Below, piece by piece: positions 25,552-38,500 of a stretch of 64,000 bases of DNA. Within the stretch, counting starts at the first letter, position 1; every line of letters begins with the position of its first letter. Source of the DNA: Mya arenaria (Eukaryota; Mollusca; Bivalvia; Myida; Myidae); assembly GCF_026914265.1 (NCBI RefSeq), contig NC_069135.1, forward strand, positions 434,001-498,000, in the 5' to 3' direction. Below the pieces are notes generated by a model. That model did not search any database, had not been told where the DNA came from, and saw only the letters and a list, made by a program, of their open reading frames with translations. The position numbers and the translations under genes are program-made.

Positions 25552-25945
25552 ATGGGGCTGTTCAAAATGGGTGGAGTCCAAAGGTGCGCCATTGCATACC
25601 ATACCCCAATAAAATGCAACATGTCGAATTTTAATACTTATATTTACATTCATTTAAATCTACAATTCTGCTAAAATAAATTGATTATTCCAGAGCATTT
25701 TCTCTTTTTTTTTCTATTTCTTATAATTGTACTACGATTTCATTAAAAAAAATAGTTCCGTAGTAAATATGCCCCGCCCCTTGATATTATTGCGCCCAAT
25801 GACAGTACAAAAGTATCGAACAAACGCACGCGATATCGATGGGAAATGCCATTGCACTTTATACAGAAATAAAGTGCAATTGATAAACAACAGCCATCGT
25901 TAAGGAATGAAGTGTGAATGTAAATATATTGATATAGAAGGTGTA
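25552..25945. mobile_element. Unidentified ~0.39 kb insertion, possible small non-autonomous element
   Basis: The sister spacer at 45.7 kb runs straight through this point, while here about 390 bases are inserted. The insertion contains a perfect 12 bp inverted repeat (25851-25862 with 25869-25880) and an outer 6 bp pair (25837-25842 with 25894-25899). I see no clear terminal repeats, target duplication or poly-A, so the class is unknown. A deletion in the sister block is the alternative. Confidence 0.35.
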
Positions 25946-26584
25946 TCAAAAGATTGAACAGAAACATACAATATAACTTATTTTATGCTTTGTCGCGTAG
26001 GCAATCGAACATACCTCTTTAATCTCACATCTGAATTCCTTCTTTGGAGGTGCACCATATAGGTTGATGCAAATTTATATTTTAATGCATTATTATAGAT
26101 TTCTTATTTCACTAAAATGATCTTTATAATATACGGGAATACTTCAGTATAGTTTTAAGAAAATCACCCCATGATGTATTATGATAGGCTTTCTGTTTAG
26201 ATCTTCCTGAAACCGTAAAACACATACACTGACAATTTGTTGCGTTATTCAAATGATATTGAAACCATTCTTTTGCATAAATTGAATGCTTAATGCCTAA
26301 TAAAGGCTACGTGTATGCTGTCCGAAAGGCCCTATTCATTAAAAAATATTACATTTTATTATCGTGTGTTGTAAGTGACACTTCTACCCATATAGCCATG
26401 ATAGTTTCGGTAAGTTTCAAACATACAGGAGTAAGCGGGGAAAATGTCAACAATCATTTATCTATACTGATTTATAATTCGTTTCTTTACTATTTTTAAC
26501 GTTTATTTATTTGGTATATGTCAAACTTCGTACGAAACGCTGTAACAATGCCCTGCCATTACAGGATTTATAAACATTCTCCTC
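25946..26584. other. B1-A2 spacer, right part; no gene seen
   Basis: Matches 45820-46440 left of A3 and parts of 16700-17100. No coding signal. Confidence 0.5.
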
Positions 26585-27296
26585 TTAATGTAATAATGTA
26601 TATTTAACGTTAGAATATAATAGGATGAAACTCGTATATAATAAAATGGTATTCACGTTTGTATTCATTCGTATCATTTCAAGTGGCCATGAATACATGA
26701 GAAACATTTGGATTAAATTTATGACGTCACATTGTTCAAGCGTAACATAATTTACGAATAATATTGAACGAGATATGAATTTGGTGTGGCCATTTCTATG
26801 TGTTTGTCTCTCGTTAATTGTTTGTTAAACCTTGTGTTGTAACACAAACTCATATCACGTTTTACGCTGCTGTGCTTGTTTTTCTTTCTGCAAGTGCTGC
26901 ATAACGGCTCAAGATGTTGCGTTCAGCAATTTATTAGATGTTAATGTAATAATGTATATTTAACGTTAGAATATAATAGGATGAAACTCGTATATAATAA
27001 AATGGTATTCACGTTTGTATTCATTCGTATCATTTCAAGTGGCCATGAATACATGAGAAACATTTGGATTAAATTTATGACGTCACATTGTTCAAGCGTA
27101 ACATAATTTACGAATAAAATTGAACGAGATATGAATTTGGTGTGGCCATTTCTATCTGTTTGTCTCTCGTTAATTGTTTGTTAAACCTTGCGTTGTAACA
27201 CAAACTCATATCACGTTTTACGCTGCTGTGCTTGTTTTTCTTTCTGCAAGTGCTGCATAACGGCTCAAGATGTTGAATTGAATATTGAAAGTTGGT
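26585..27296. repeat. 356 bp direct tandem duplication
   Basis: The unit at 26585-26940 is repeated almost base for base at 26941-27296. Divergence is very low, so the duplication is recent. Each unit carries a TGACGTCA palindrome (26722-26729, 27078-27085). Confidence 0.9.
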
Positions 27297-27601
27297 GTGG
27301 CCATTTCTATCTGTTTGTCTCTCGTTAATTGTTTGTTAAACCTTGTGTTGTAACACAAACTCATATCACGTTTTACGCTGCTGTGCTTGTTTTTCTTTCT
27401 GCAAGTGCTGCATAACGGCTCAAGATGTTGAATTGAATATTGAAAGTTGGTGTGGCCATTTCTATGTGTTTGTCTCTCGTTAATTGTTTGTTAAACCTTG
27501 TGGTGTAACACAAACTCATATCACGTTTTACGCTGCTGTGCTTGTTTTTCTTTCTGCAAGTGCTGCATAACGGCTCAAGATGTTGCGTTCAGCAATTTAT
27601 T
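27137..27601. repeat. 155 bp tandem repeat, three units
   Basis: Units start at 27137, 27292 and 27447 with only a few differences. A further single copy begins at 26781 inside the first 356 bp unit. The repeated text begins TTGGTGTGGCCATTTCTAT and ends near CGGCTCAAGATGTTG. Single diverged copies of the same text lie at about 47205-47370 and 54125-54290, left of A3 and A4, so the repeat amplified part of the common 3' flank. Confidence 0.9.
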
Positions 27602-27671
27602 AGAATATTGAAGTACTTTTAGGATTACCAATGCATTTACTTAATAATAAGACTAAAGGTTTAAGTATGCA

Positions 27672-27677
27672 TTTATT
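27672..27677 (-). terminator. Polyadenylation signal AATAAA, copy A2
   Basis: AATAAA on -, about 88 bases after the exon 5 stop, in the same 3'UTR context as in A3-A5. Confidence 0.65.
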
Positions 27678-27764
27678 GTAACCAAATGTTGATGGTACAA
27701 GAAAGTGTTCTTTGGTCGTTGTCCGGTGTATTGCCACAAATGTCTATTACTTCTCAATAACCAT

Positions 27765-30051
27765 CTATCCCGATAGGTTTGTCTGTCCACTGAGTGTGAA
27801 TGAGGCGAGCTGGGAAGCGCACGTCTCCAAGTACTGGTTCCACACGAGACCAGACGGGCATCTCTGGACGAAAGCGTTCCCTGGCAGGTCACACTTGATG
27901 AACTTGGTAGCATCGGGGTGCGAGAAGAACAAGGCCTTGGCGCTGATGGCTTGAGCGGTACACGGGTTAGCGCCGTTCACAAAACCTGCAAATACGCAGT
28001 CAATTTGTTATTTAATACAAATTGACACAATCTGGGGATGTTTTGAAATTAACTGAAATATATGTAGACAAAGTTGTTTAAGCCAAATGATTTGTCTATA
28101 AAAGTTTGACGACAACACCGTCATCGCTCCTTTATTTAGGATAGCAATACTGTTCTTTCGGATTAAGACCCCGGAAAGACCAACTACTTATTTCCCCACT
28201 TTTGTTAAAACGTGGTTTTAGAAACTAACCTGTGACTTCACCAAAATTTCCAGGGTTCGCAAAACCGCCTTGAAGTGTGTACACACACGACTGCTTGTTC
28301 TGATCCCAAATGAGCCGGTCTGGGAAGGTGATCACGCGGGCATTTCCAGCGGCGTCGCACTGGATGAATTTATTTTTGCTATTCGCAACGGAGAAAAATA
28401 TCCGACCCGCCTGGAGGCTCTGAGCTGTGCATGGGCTTGGAATGCCAAGAGAGGCGATGTAGGTCGGCTGGGATACAATCGCCTATAAAAGTAACGGTTG
28501 TTGTAAGGAATGCAAGTTTTGGATATAGAAATTTGAAATACATTTGCTTTAAATGTTCTCCACATTATAAATATGCATCTATCAAACACATAACAAACAA
28601 AACACAAATCAAAAGAACGTAGGAACATAATGAGCAAATTTGATGTTTTTATTGTAAACGAACCGTATTATTTATTTCTCGGAAATGAACAACTATAATA
28701 TATTGCATTGCCAACAGTCATGTTCAAGCCTGTCTTTTTATATGCTATTATTGTAGGGAGGCGTTTTGCTTGCCTTTGGTGTAATGCAGGGGGAAGTCGC
28801 CTGGTCGTAGAGCTCTCCAGTGGGACACTGAACGATTTACATTCGTTCGTACTGTCCGCATTGGAGAAACTTTGCTGCGTCGCTCGGGTGGGGGAAATTC
28901 AGGGCATGCAGAGCGTTTTTAACGCAAGGGTTGGCCGCCACCTGCCACTGGCCTGTGAGGTTCATACATGGTAATTCACTAATTATTTATATCAGTGCTA
29001 TTCTAAGATTTGAATTGAAACGTATAAATATGCTGGTTGCACTTATATAGTATTGGTAGGTTGGGTTCATTTTGGAATGTGATAGCAAATACTAAAATTA
29101 TTAATCAATTATTAGACGAGGAATGTAGTATAAATGATATATAACCAAAGCTATCTCTTTCCAGCATGTAAGGTGAATGTAGCTTCCATGATATACATAT
29201 TATAAAACAATGAACATACAAAGTGATGGACAACGTCCCTTTAGTATACTACAATCACATGATACAGTACTTTATACTTACACGATGTGCGGGCGAGGTT
29301 TGATCCAGGCAGGACGATGCTTCGGTCCGCCATCTCTGTCAAAAGAAAAACGATGTAAATATTAATCGTGCATGTATTCATAAACAAGTCCGATTACTCC
29401 AATATGGCGGGGCAATCAATATAATAACAAGATTTCTGCATGAACATGTTCATGTTTCAATACAATACTATTTTTATCAAAATGAAATTAATTTAAGACT
29501 TTTGATTTTCTATAGTAGTGTTGTCCCACTCGTGTTAATAATATATTACACTAATAACTACCACGTTAAGGACAAGTCAATCAGTCAGTTGTTCTCAATG
29601 CATACGGGTGAAAACCCTGTATACAATCGGCGAGAAGCAAAACGCCACCAGACAGCAGAAAAGAAATATAATCAGCGTTATACGTTGTAAATGTCAGTGA
29701 AAAATTATGATATCTCAATCTTACACATGTTACAACATCTACCAATGACCAAAATATAAGAGAACATAACTTATCAAACCTTATAACCATGTTAAGTTAT
29801 GAATAAACGACCAAATACAGACAACAACAGGAAAAACATTAATCAAACCTGCACAACAGACAAATGTTAACTTCTCCCATGTAAGTTGCATTCATACAAA
29901 GATATCCATCTTACACAGCTGAAATACTGGTATATATGTTAATAGGATTTTTTATATTCTTACCCTGATCTTCATCAGTGTCCGACACGGTGGCAGCTTT
30001 CACAAGACCACACATGACTCCTGCAAATGTGAGAAACAAAAGAGAATTCAT
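27765..30051 (-). pseudogene. A2: family member disabled by a nonsense codon
   Basis: Exons 30051-29964, 29335-29282, 28952-28774, 28482-28230 and 27985-27765 (795 nt), with all exon lengths as in working copies. The signal peptide is intact (MNSLLFLTFAGVMCGLVKA). In domain 1 the Tyr codon between the second and third cysteines is TAA. In domain 2 the third cysteine is Phe (ITFPD instead of ITCPD). In domain 3 KFIQC has become KFIKC. Intron 3 uses a GC donor, as in B2 and A4. The TATA box reads TAGAAAAG. Together these point to a recently silenced gene. A segregating null allele or a sequence error at the single stop cannot be excluded, but the other changes argue for decay. Confidence 0.8.
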
Positions 30052-30121
30052 TCTGGAGAAGAGGAACTGGATCAAGATGTCCTGTGTAAAACGAGTGTTG
30101 CAGGAAGAGCCGTGTGCAAAT

Positions 30122-30145
30122 CTTTTCTACCTACCGTTAAGGAAG
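30122..30145 (-). promoter_or_regulatory. Core promoter block of A2 with altered TATA box
   Basis: The block CTTCCTTAACGGTAGG is intact, but the TATA box is changed to TAGAAAAG. The GTAAACA site upstream (30245-30251) is kept. Confidence 0.6.
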
Positions 30146-32554
30146 CATTGTGGTCGTTGGTAAGGGCGGACTCACGATTATTGTTGAAACCTTTTAAAAT
30201 GATGCATTCGATCACAGAAGTTTCCGTTATTTCATACCCAGCTTTGTTTACTATGTCAAACTATGTATATCATATCTCTGTTGAGAAAGCGTTGTGAAAA
30301 CTGCAAAAGGCTGTATCCTTTGTGTTGTTTAAAATACAATTAACCAAATCGTATAATGAAAGATCCGTGTCCTTTTTGATTGTTAGAACAAAGCTCTTTG
30401 CTTTAGCAACGGGGGTTTTAAAGAAGAATTTAAAGGCGTTGGTGTTGATATCCGTCTTGTGACTTTTATACTCAATGACTCAAACACTAACATAACACCT
30501 CAGACATGTACAATTCTTACAATGCAATTATCTATGGAAAATTCACAGGTTAAGTAATTATGTGAGACATGTTTCTCGTCAATTTAGTGAATGAAACATT
30601 TAGTAAGGAAATCAAGAGTAAGAATATCAATAATACCTTAACTTGTCAAAGTCTTCCATAAATCTTTCCATGGATACTGCGCCTCGCAAGACCAATTAAA
30701 AACTTTAAACATTAAATACAATATTTGAGTTTAATTAAATATTTCAGTTAGCTTCGTGCGGTGATATTATAATCGTTGCTTCCCTCACACCCGTGGGATT
30801 TAACTTTGTTTATTTTCAGGATCAGTACAGGAGCTACAAATGATATTCACAGTATTGCAAATATATGTCAGCAATTGTAAAGTTTAATCGTTTGTTATAG
30901 GTAGCCATTAGCCTAATAATAACTAGTAGCAACTCGAACTTGGGACAGTCAATTAGGAATCTGTATCCAATCATTCACGAGAAGTAAAACCTAACTTGCT
31001 TCTAAGGGATATGTTGTTACTATCCATAAAGTGGGCATTTATACATACATGGACAAGTAGTCCAATTGTCAATCACGTGTCCTCATTTTTTGGAATATAT
31101 GACCACAAAGCAAGCCTCCAAGACAATAGCTTACTTGTTAGCCTTTTGAAACAATTACAGTTTTGTTAGGTATAACCGTCAGTTTGAATGACAATAACTG
31201 CTAATTTGCCAGTCTGCAGACAAATTCCGGACAAAATGTCTACTGATTAATGAAGCTGTATATTTTTCTTTAGGCCTGGAGGACAACTAAAGAATATTCT
31301 TTCTTAAAAGTTGAGTGATTTTTAAGCTTATCCCAGGCGGCCAGGGATTCCATATCCATATATGTTTTTAATTAAAACACTATACTTATGTATATTTAGT
31401 CGCTATGGGCATACTATAAACGAAAGAATGTCATTAAACAGTGTAAAAATGATAAATACAAACCTGTCCTCATCAATGACAAATACCAGTCGAAAAGTCG
31501 TTATGTTGAAACTCTATACCGGCGGTCTTCGTCACGAGTGTCCAGCAAGCAAAGATTTTGATGCCACAAACGATAATCACTGCATACATCTGGCCATGCT
31601 TGAGTAAAACGTGTATACATGAAGAATATTGTATTTGATTATCGCTTGTTGCAGTATAACTTTCGTTCACAGCTGATAGCTATGCTTCATTCGCTAATAA
31701 TGAATCGGTAAGTTTCAGACGTAAACGATGTCTTGGTAAATACGTCCACAATTACTCATCCATATCGCTACACATTAATTTCTTTTACTATGTTAAACAT
31801 CTACTTCTTTGGTATAAGTCCTACTGTGAACGAAACGCTGTACAATATCATGTCATTTAAGTGTTTATAAACACAATACTTTTAATGTAAAATAACATTT
31901 CATAGTATAAAACTCGCATCTTATGAAGGGGTATGCACGTGATTTTTTTCTCAGATTGAACTCGAAGTAGCTATGAATAAATGGAAAACATTTGCATTAG
32001 TGTCATGTCGTCTTATTGTTCGAATTGAGGATGTTACATAATTTATCAAATAAAAAATCGTAATACTATGCTGTTTATTTGGAAGAGTGTATAAATTAGA
32101 TATATATTTTCCTTAAGGTATCAAATTAAGACAATGTGTTAGTCCTTGTCGTTTCCAGATGAAGCGAAAATACACCGTTTGTAAGGCTTCAAACTAACAA
32201 GGTAATGTAAATTGGAAGGGGTGTCTTGAGTTATTTAGTCGAGGTTGATCCTTGTGCTGCAGCACACGTATGTTACAGGCCCTTACAGGCCGCTGTGCTC
32301 GCCATTATAGTCGGATTGCACCACTTCCAGAACGACTTCAAGTTGGTAGGTTTTGTGTTTAGTTTTATTATATGACGCCACAAGATAATTAATTCCCCTG
32401 GTAGTTTACCCATGCAGAATGTTTATAATATTTAAATAGATAACTAAAGTTTGTATTTAAGTATGCAATTATTGTTAACAATTTTTGTGATATACAAAAT
32501 GTAATATCGTCGTTTTTCGGTGTGTATGAAAAATGTCGATGACTTTTCGATGAC
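30146..32554. other. Spacer between A2 and relic C2, no gene seen
   Basis: 31058-31262 is the A-upstream block. 31560-31610 matches 9950, 16075, 23650 and 43610. 31620-32530 matches the block left of the other copies. No coding signal. Confidence 0.55.
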
Positions 32555-35546
32555 CATCTATTCTGGTATCTGGCCGGTGAGGGTAAATGACATCAGCTTG
32601 AAGCCGAACGTCTGCAAGGTCTTGAAACTTGTTTATTTGATTAAACGCCTAATTTTATAAATATACTCAATGGCGTTGTACACAGTAATGTAAACAAATA
32701 TAAAATCGACATCAGTACAATTTCATAAAACACACGAAACATACTTAAGACAGGTAAATGCGACATTATGTATATAAAAAAGCGACTGTGTGAAAATAAA
32801 AAATAAAAAGTTAAATTAAAACTTATATGTGTCTACTATAAAACATGAAAGCGTCATACCCAAAAGCGTCATATACCACTATGTGAGTACTGTGTGGCCC
32901 GTATTTAAAAGTATTGTATAATATATTTTTAAAATATAAATGAAGAAATTAAATAATATAAAAATAAATGTTGAACAAAACAGAAAATGGTTTGGGTCAA
33001 AACAGTCCGCCCACCAACACTGTGTTTATTTAGTGCATAGTAGTCCCTGAAGTAATGCGTTTTCAAGTGTTTCTTAAAGCAGTCTGAAGATACCGAGTTC
33101 CTGATGTTACTTGGAAGCTCGTTCCTGAGTTTCGGACCAACGGTACTGAAATTCCTATCGGCAAAAGTCTTTCTTTTATTAAATGGTATTTTATAACATC
33201 GTGAAGTTTGTGTTGAGCGTAGATTGCGCTTGTGTCGTTGTTCTTCAAGAAGTTCGGTAAGGTACTCAGGAGCGTTTCCAGCTGAGCAGCTGTACATAAA
33301 AGTTAAAAATTTGAACGTGATTCTAGCTTTCACGGGTAACCAGTGCAGATCGTATAAAGCTTGTTTGGAACTATCATATCGAGAGCGAGATAGAACGAGT
33401 TTTGCGCACATATTTTGTATACACTGCATTTTCTGTATGTCGCACTGGGCTATCCCATAGAGAATGACGTTGCAATAGTCAAGGTGGGACATGACTAGGG
33501 ATAACACTAAAATTGCTGTTGCTTCTTTCGTCAAATATTGTCTAATGCTCTGTATTCTCATGTTATTCAAAATAGCAGTGCGGCATTTTCTTTTCACGTG
33601 TTCTTTAAATTCAATGTTTCGTCAAGGAACGCCCCTAGGTATCTTACAGTTTTCTGCTTCGATGTTATCACCAACAACTTTGATTGAATTTGTTTTGCAT
33701 TTATTTAGTTGAGTATCACTGTCAAACTTGATAAACTCCATTTTGGAAGCGTTCATCTTTAATTTGTTCTGGTTCATCCATTCATTGATTATTAAGGAAC
33801 ATTGTTCGAGTTCATGTTTAGCATTTTCTTCGGTACCAGGATCGCTCGGGCAGAATTGTTTATCGGCAGTGTGATCATCTGCGAAACCACGCACAGTGAT
33901 AGATGGCAGTATGACGTCGAATAACGTCCCCGCATTTGCTAGGTACAACCAAGGGCTGAGACAGCTTCCTTGTGGGACACTACATTCAAGTACACGTGAC
34001 CTGGAATAAGCTGAACTGACACTGACCCTACAAGTTCGAGGACGCAAATAGGAGTCGATTCAGTTCAGTGCTGCAGAACAGATTCCATACTGTTTGTTTA
34101 GTACGTCTGTTAGAATGTCGTGATCGACTGTATCGAAAGCCGCACTCAGATCGATCGCTATTAAGGCTGTAACGTTTTGTTTTTCCATGCCACCAAGTAT
34201 GTCATTCACCAGTCTCAAAAGCGCAGATTCGCAAGAATGTAAACGTCTGTAAGCACTTTGGGTTTTTTGGCAATAAGTTATGTTCGTTGACATGAAAATT
34301 CAATCTCAGTAGCGCAGCTTTTTCGATGACTTTGGAGAGAAAGGAGAGATTGTTTACTGGTCGATAGTTGGAGTATATCAGTTCAAGACCAACCTTCTTA
34401 AGTAAAGGTCGTACAACAGCCCGCTTCCATTTTTCAGGAAAGATGCCCTGACTGAGTGAAAAGTTATCAAGCTTGGTTATTAAAGGCAATAATTCATTCA
34501 GGAACATTTTCAAGATATTGGTTTGAATGTCAAGTTCACATGATTTTGATTGCATTTGATTGATCAGTTTTCGTATTTCATCATCAGTAAAATGTTCAAA
34601 ACTTTCAAATGATTCTACATTTTTTGTTTCTGGTTTGTAGTTGACAAATGTTTTAAGCGAATCTCGTATTTTACTTATTTTATCCATAAAATAGTCTGCA
34701 AACTTGTCTGCACAAGTAGTGTCGCTTTCACCGATCGGCATCGGGTTTTCTGTTTTTGATCCAGTTATCTCAGAAACAAACTTGTATAACCTTTTTGAGT
34801 CACCTTTAAAACCAAGAACTTTTTGACTAAGTGTTTGTTGTTTTTCCTTTTTCAATTCAAAATGGTACTTATTTCGTGCATTTTTAAACAATTGATAGTG
34901 CTCTGGTTGTTTGTAGCGATTCCACAATCTTTCAGCTTTACGAATTTTTCTTTTCATTTCCTGAATATTTTCATTAAACCATGGCTTTGGAACGCGGCAT
35001 ATAAAGTTCTGGTTCACAACGAGACCAGACGGGCATCTCTGGACGAAAAAGTTTCCTTTCAGGTCACACTGGATCTAGTGCGAGAAGAACAGGCCTGTGC
35101 GTTGATGGCTTTGGCGGTACATGGGTTCCCACCGTTTAATTAACACGCATATATGCAGACTATTGGTGTTCTTTTGAAAACTGAAATTTACTTGGAACGT
35201 GTTTACCTGACTGAATTAAATATAATCATTATTGTTTAATCATCATAGTTTGCCTATGATAGTTTACCGACACTACCGTCAACGCTGTTTCATTTCGAAT
35301 GGCATTCCCGTTATATCAGATAAAAACTCCTAAAGGCCATCTACTTATTATCCCCTTTAATATTTAAATCTGCCTCTATAAACTAACCTGTGGCTAAAGC
35401 CATAGTGCCAGGGTTCACCACACATAAAACACACGTTTTCCTGTTCTCGTCCATGAACAGGGGGTCATGACAGCTGATCAATTGGGTATATCCGTCCTCC
35501 TCATACTACATGAATTGCTTGTTTCTTTCAGCAACGGAAACAAAGA
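32555..35546 (-). pseudogene. C2: relic gene with a LINE inserted in exon 5
   Basis: Exon 5 survives as two pieces, 35140-35005 (5' part) and 32620-32555 (3' part), separated by a LINE. Exon 4 is recognisable at about 35390-35546 but is cut off at its 5' side and joined to text resembling the far-upstream region, so exons 1-3 are gone by deletion. The GT donor after exon 4 remains. The exon 5 pieces carry small deletions, for example in the CACCCCGAT region. This is a long-dead host gene copy paralogous to relics C1, C3 and C4. Confidence 0.75.
32621..35004 (-). mobile_element. 5'-truncated CR1/L2-like LINE
   Basis: Non-LTR retrotransposon reading right to left. Coding begins just inside the junction with the pre-RT linker (PWFNENIQEMKR, then RLYKFVSEIT), followed by reverse transcriptase: YRPVNNLSFLSKVIEK, IDLSAAFDTVDHDIL, VPQGS and the catalytic FADD. 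The C-terminal part includes CNVILYG and LHWLPVKARI and ends near 32929, with a ~300 base AT-rich 3' tail. The endonuclease part is missing, so it is 5'-truncated. The frame is broken by a frameshift near 34260, a TGA in place of a Trp codon at about 34060, and two further shifts near 33655 and 33610. Flanks share only about 5 bases (AAGGT / AAAGT). It is a dead copy. Its first in-frame residues (VNQNF) come from host exon 5. Confidence 0.85.
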
Positions 35547-38500
35547 CATTTAAGGCATTTTGATCATAGAATATTTCTTTATTTAATTTTCAGCTTTGCA
35601 TTTATCATGCCAAAATATGTTTGTCAATTCTGGGCGTCGAAACTGAGTCGCTTTTGCAAGCGAAGTGAAAATTGCAAAACATGCATCCTTAGTGTTGTTT
35701 AAGTTACAATTAACAATATCGTGAAATTAAAGCCCATTTCCTCTTTTATTTTAAAACAAAAGTGTTTACAGTAGCGACATATTCAACTAGAACTATTTCA
35801 AGGCGTAGATTATTTAAACTTGGTGGCTACATCAATGCTTTGTGACCCAAACTTTAACGTAACACATTTGGCATGTACTCTTTAAACAATTCTTTAAACA
35901 ATTCTATTAACGCCCAATATCATTAGTTTGGAAACTACTTGACTACCCATTTATTTAAAGGTATGCGTCATTTAAATTAGTTTAGTGGACCATTTAAGCA
36001 CACATATTTGATACAATGCCTAATTTTTTTCCTGAATGAACCTTGTTATTGATGTTACGCCACAAAGCGAATGCTACCGTTCAGTCTTATGCAGTATTTC
36101 TAGTTTGCTGATTTAAAATGTTTTTTCAACTTGAGCGGCTTTATTGAAGTATCAAGATGATAAAATACATCTGTTGTTATTTCTATCTAAGAGATCAAAT
36201 TGGATGAAGTGTTGATTAAACGTCAAAGGTGTCGACAGCAGTTACATCTTTAAGGTCCGATATAGCCCATTCTTTAAATCGAATTAAAAACAATCAAGTT
36301 TACGTCTGTGATATGAATGGCATTACATGCTATTGTCATTCAGGTTGCTAAAAGTATATTTTACTCTTTCTTGACAATTTAATGAATTTGTATAAACAGG
36401 TGATTGCGATAACAGCGAAGTATGACGTTTATAGTTGCATAGATATCACATTCTTAGTCGACAGTATCCCATCGATTTTGCACTAATGCGGAACGACTTA
36501 TGTCAAATAAATTGGGGAAAAAACGCGTTTTTTAATAAATCAAAAGCATTAATTTGATTATTTCTACACCCAACGAAATAATACGACCATCTTTCGTCAG
36601 TATAATCGATCATTAATGGCGTGTGGTATTCACTGACTGTCAATGTAAACACACAACATTTTTATTGAGTCCGTAGTATTAATTCAACACAAGCATTGAA
36701 CTCGTGTGCTTTGTTCAGCTAAATGACGGAAGCAAATAAATATATGGTTCAAGCGCATCAAGCAGTAATTAGTCCGTCTAACAGAAATGCCATGTTTATA
36801 ACAAACATTACCATGCTAAACGGCAATTAAACATCATTTAAAAAGGCTCAGTCTCGTGTGGGACGACATATTGCGTCAGTAAAAGGCGGGTCTTAGAGTT
36901 TCAATTCCTTATTATGCGTTTTTGACCTGTATTTTCTGCCAGTGTTTGATTCTAAGCCTATCATTAAAAAAAAAAAATAATATTGATTATTTTGAAGATT
37001 TATTCTAGTTCATTTAGAAAATGGATAAGCATGAAAGACCATACCATGCAAACGATCAGTTTTATTTTGTAAGTAGTGCGTTTCATTGTCTGTCCGTGGC
37101 CGTATATCTTTTCTTAGTAATAAAAATGCCTGATAAGTAGATAAATGTAGGCTCAATAGAATAAAATATAGGTTTGAAGAAATATCGATAATGGTAATTC
37201 AAGGGTGCTAGTAAGACAAAGCATTGTTTGTGCGCAGAAGTTTGTTCATTATTACGTTTGATTTTAATAGCATTTTTGCAATCTAATGGAGATGCAAACA
37301 TCGAAGCGGCAGTTTGTGATTTTGGTTCCCGAAAATTACACAAAAATTAAAATCTAACAGTTAAATATGTTTGCATGTACGGATAATTGTAACGATTTGA
37401 TGATCTACATTTTGTTCTCCACGTGTACGCTCTAACCGTGCAGATATATCACGCCCTGGTGTTATTTTTGGAGTGAAGTTTGCGTTTATATTGTTGTTCA
37501 ATAAGATGTTATTAATGGAATAAAAGAATATTTTTCTCGTTTACATATACTATTCCAAGTTGTATTCGTATCGCCTCTACACAAATGTACAACAAAAGAC
37601 AAATTATAGAATAATTTTAGAAAAGCTTATTGATTACGAAATTTAAATGCAAGCAGATACTCGTAGCAAATTCAATTAAATTTGATAATAAGCAAGAGAA
37701 GAAACGAGTTGTTTTAAAATGTTTAAGCGATATTTGTATTCAATTTGCATTTATGGAACTTAACTTATATTTCTCTTATTTCTAAATTAAATTACAAAAA
37801 AAGAATATGAAATAAAATGCCATATGCGATTTCTGTAATATTAACTTATTTGAAGTAATCAGGATGTTCCTAAGCTTTGCGAAAAAAGGAAAAGTAGTCT
37901 AGTCATATCTTACTTCGATATATGCACTGTAATTTGTTTTTGAGAGCCATTAAAATGCCCTTGTTCGAAGGCTTTTATTTAAATAGGAAGTTACATCTGA
38001 GTTGACATTTAGTTGTAGACATTTTGGACTAGTATAATGCGTTTGTATTGTCAGCTGTGTATTGGTGTATGTTTTATATAAACTAATGATAACATGGTCT
38101 GATTACGGATGATGTGTGATTTGTGTTCAAATTTAGTACCCGCTGTAAGACTTAATATAAACATTAGTAAAGATGTTTCTCATCACAAGCTTGTCTCAGG
38201 AAATCGTCATATATGTCTCGGGCAAATTAGCATGCAACGACCAAAGTCCCAAAGTGTTATTCATATTGAACGTTTATCAAACGACTGACCAAAAACGCAG
38301 AAAAGAAATAAGCAACGATCAAAAAAACAAATTACAGAAATTGAATATTAGTGGCCATTTATCTTTGTCCAGAACATTGCTCTGAGGTTGCTTCTCATAT
38401 CTACTAAAAGTGCAATAAGTCTGACAGGGTTTTCTAAAATGGTAGAACTATAGGCCAGAAAGTACATCTTGCATTTTCGTTATACATCAATAAGACTATC

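Noticed and set aside
25851-25880. miR-92-family microRNA, because the arm contains ATTGCAC
   Set aside because: Only the seed-like heptamer matches. The paired arms are too short for a normal precursor, and the rest differs from miR-92.
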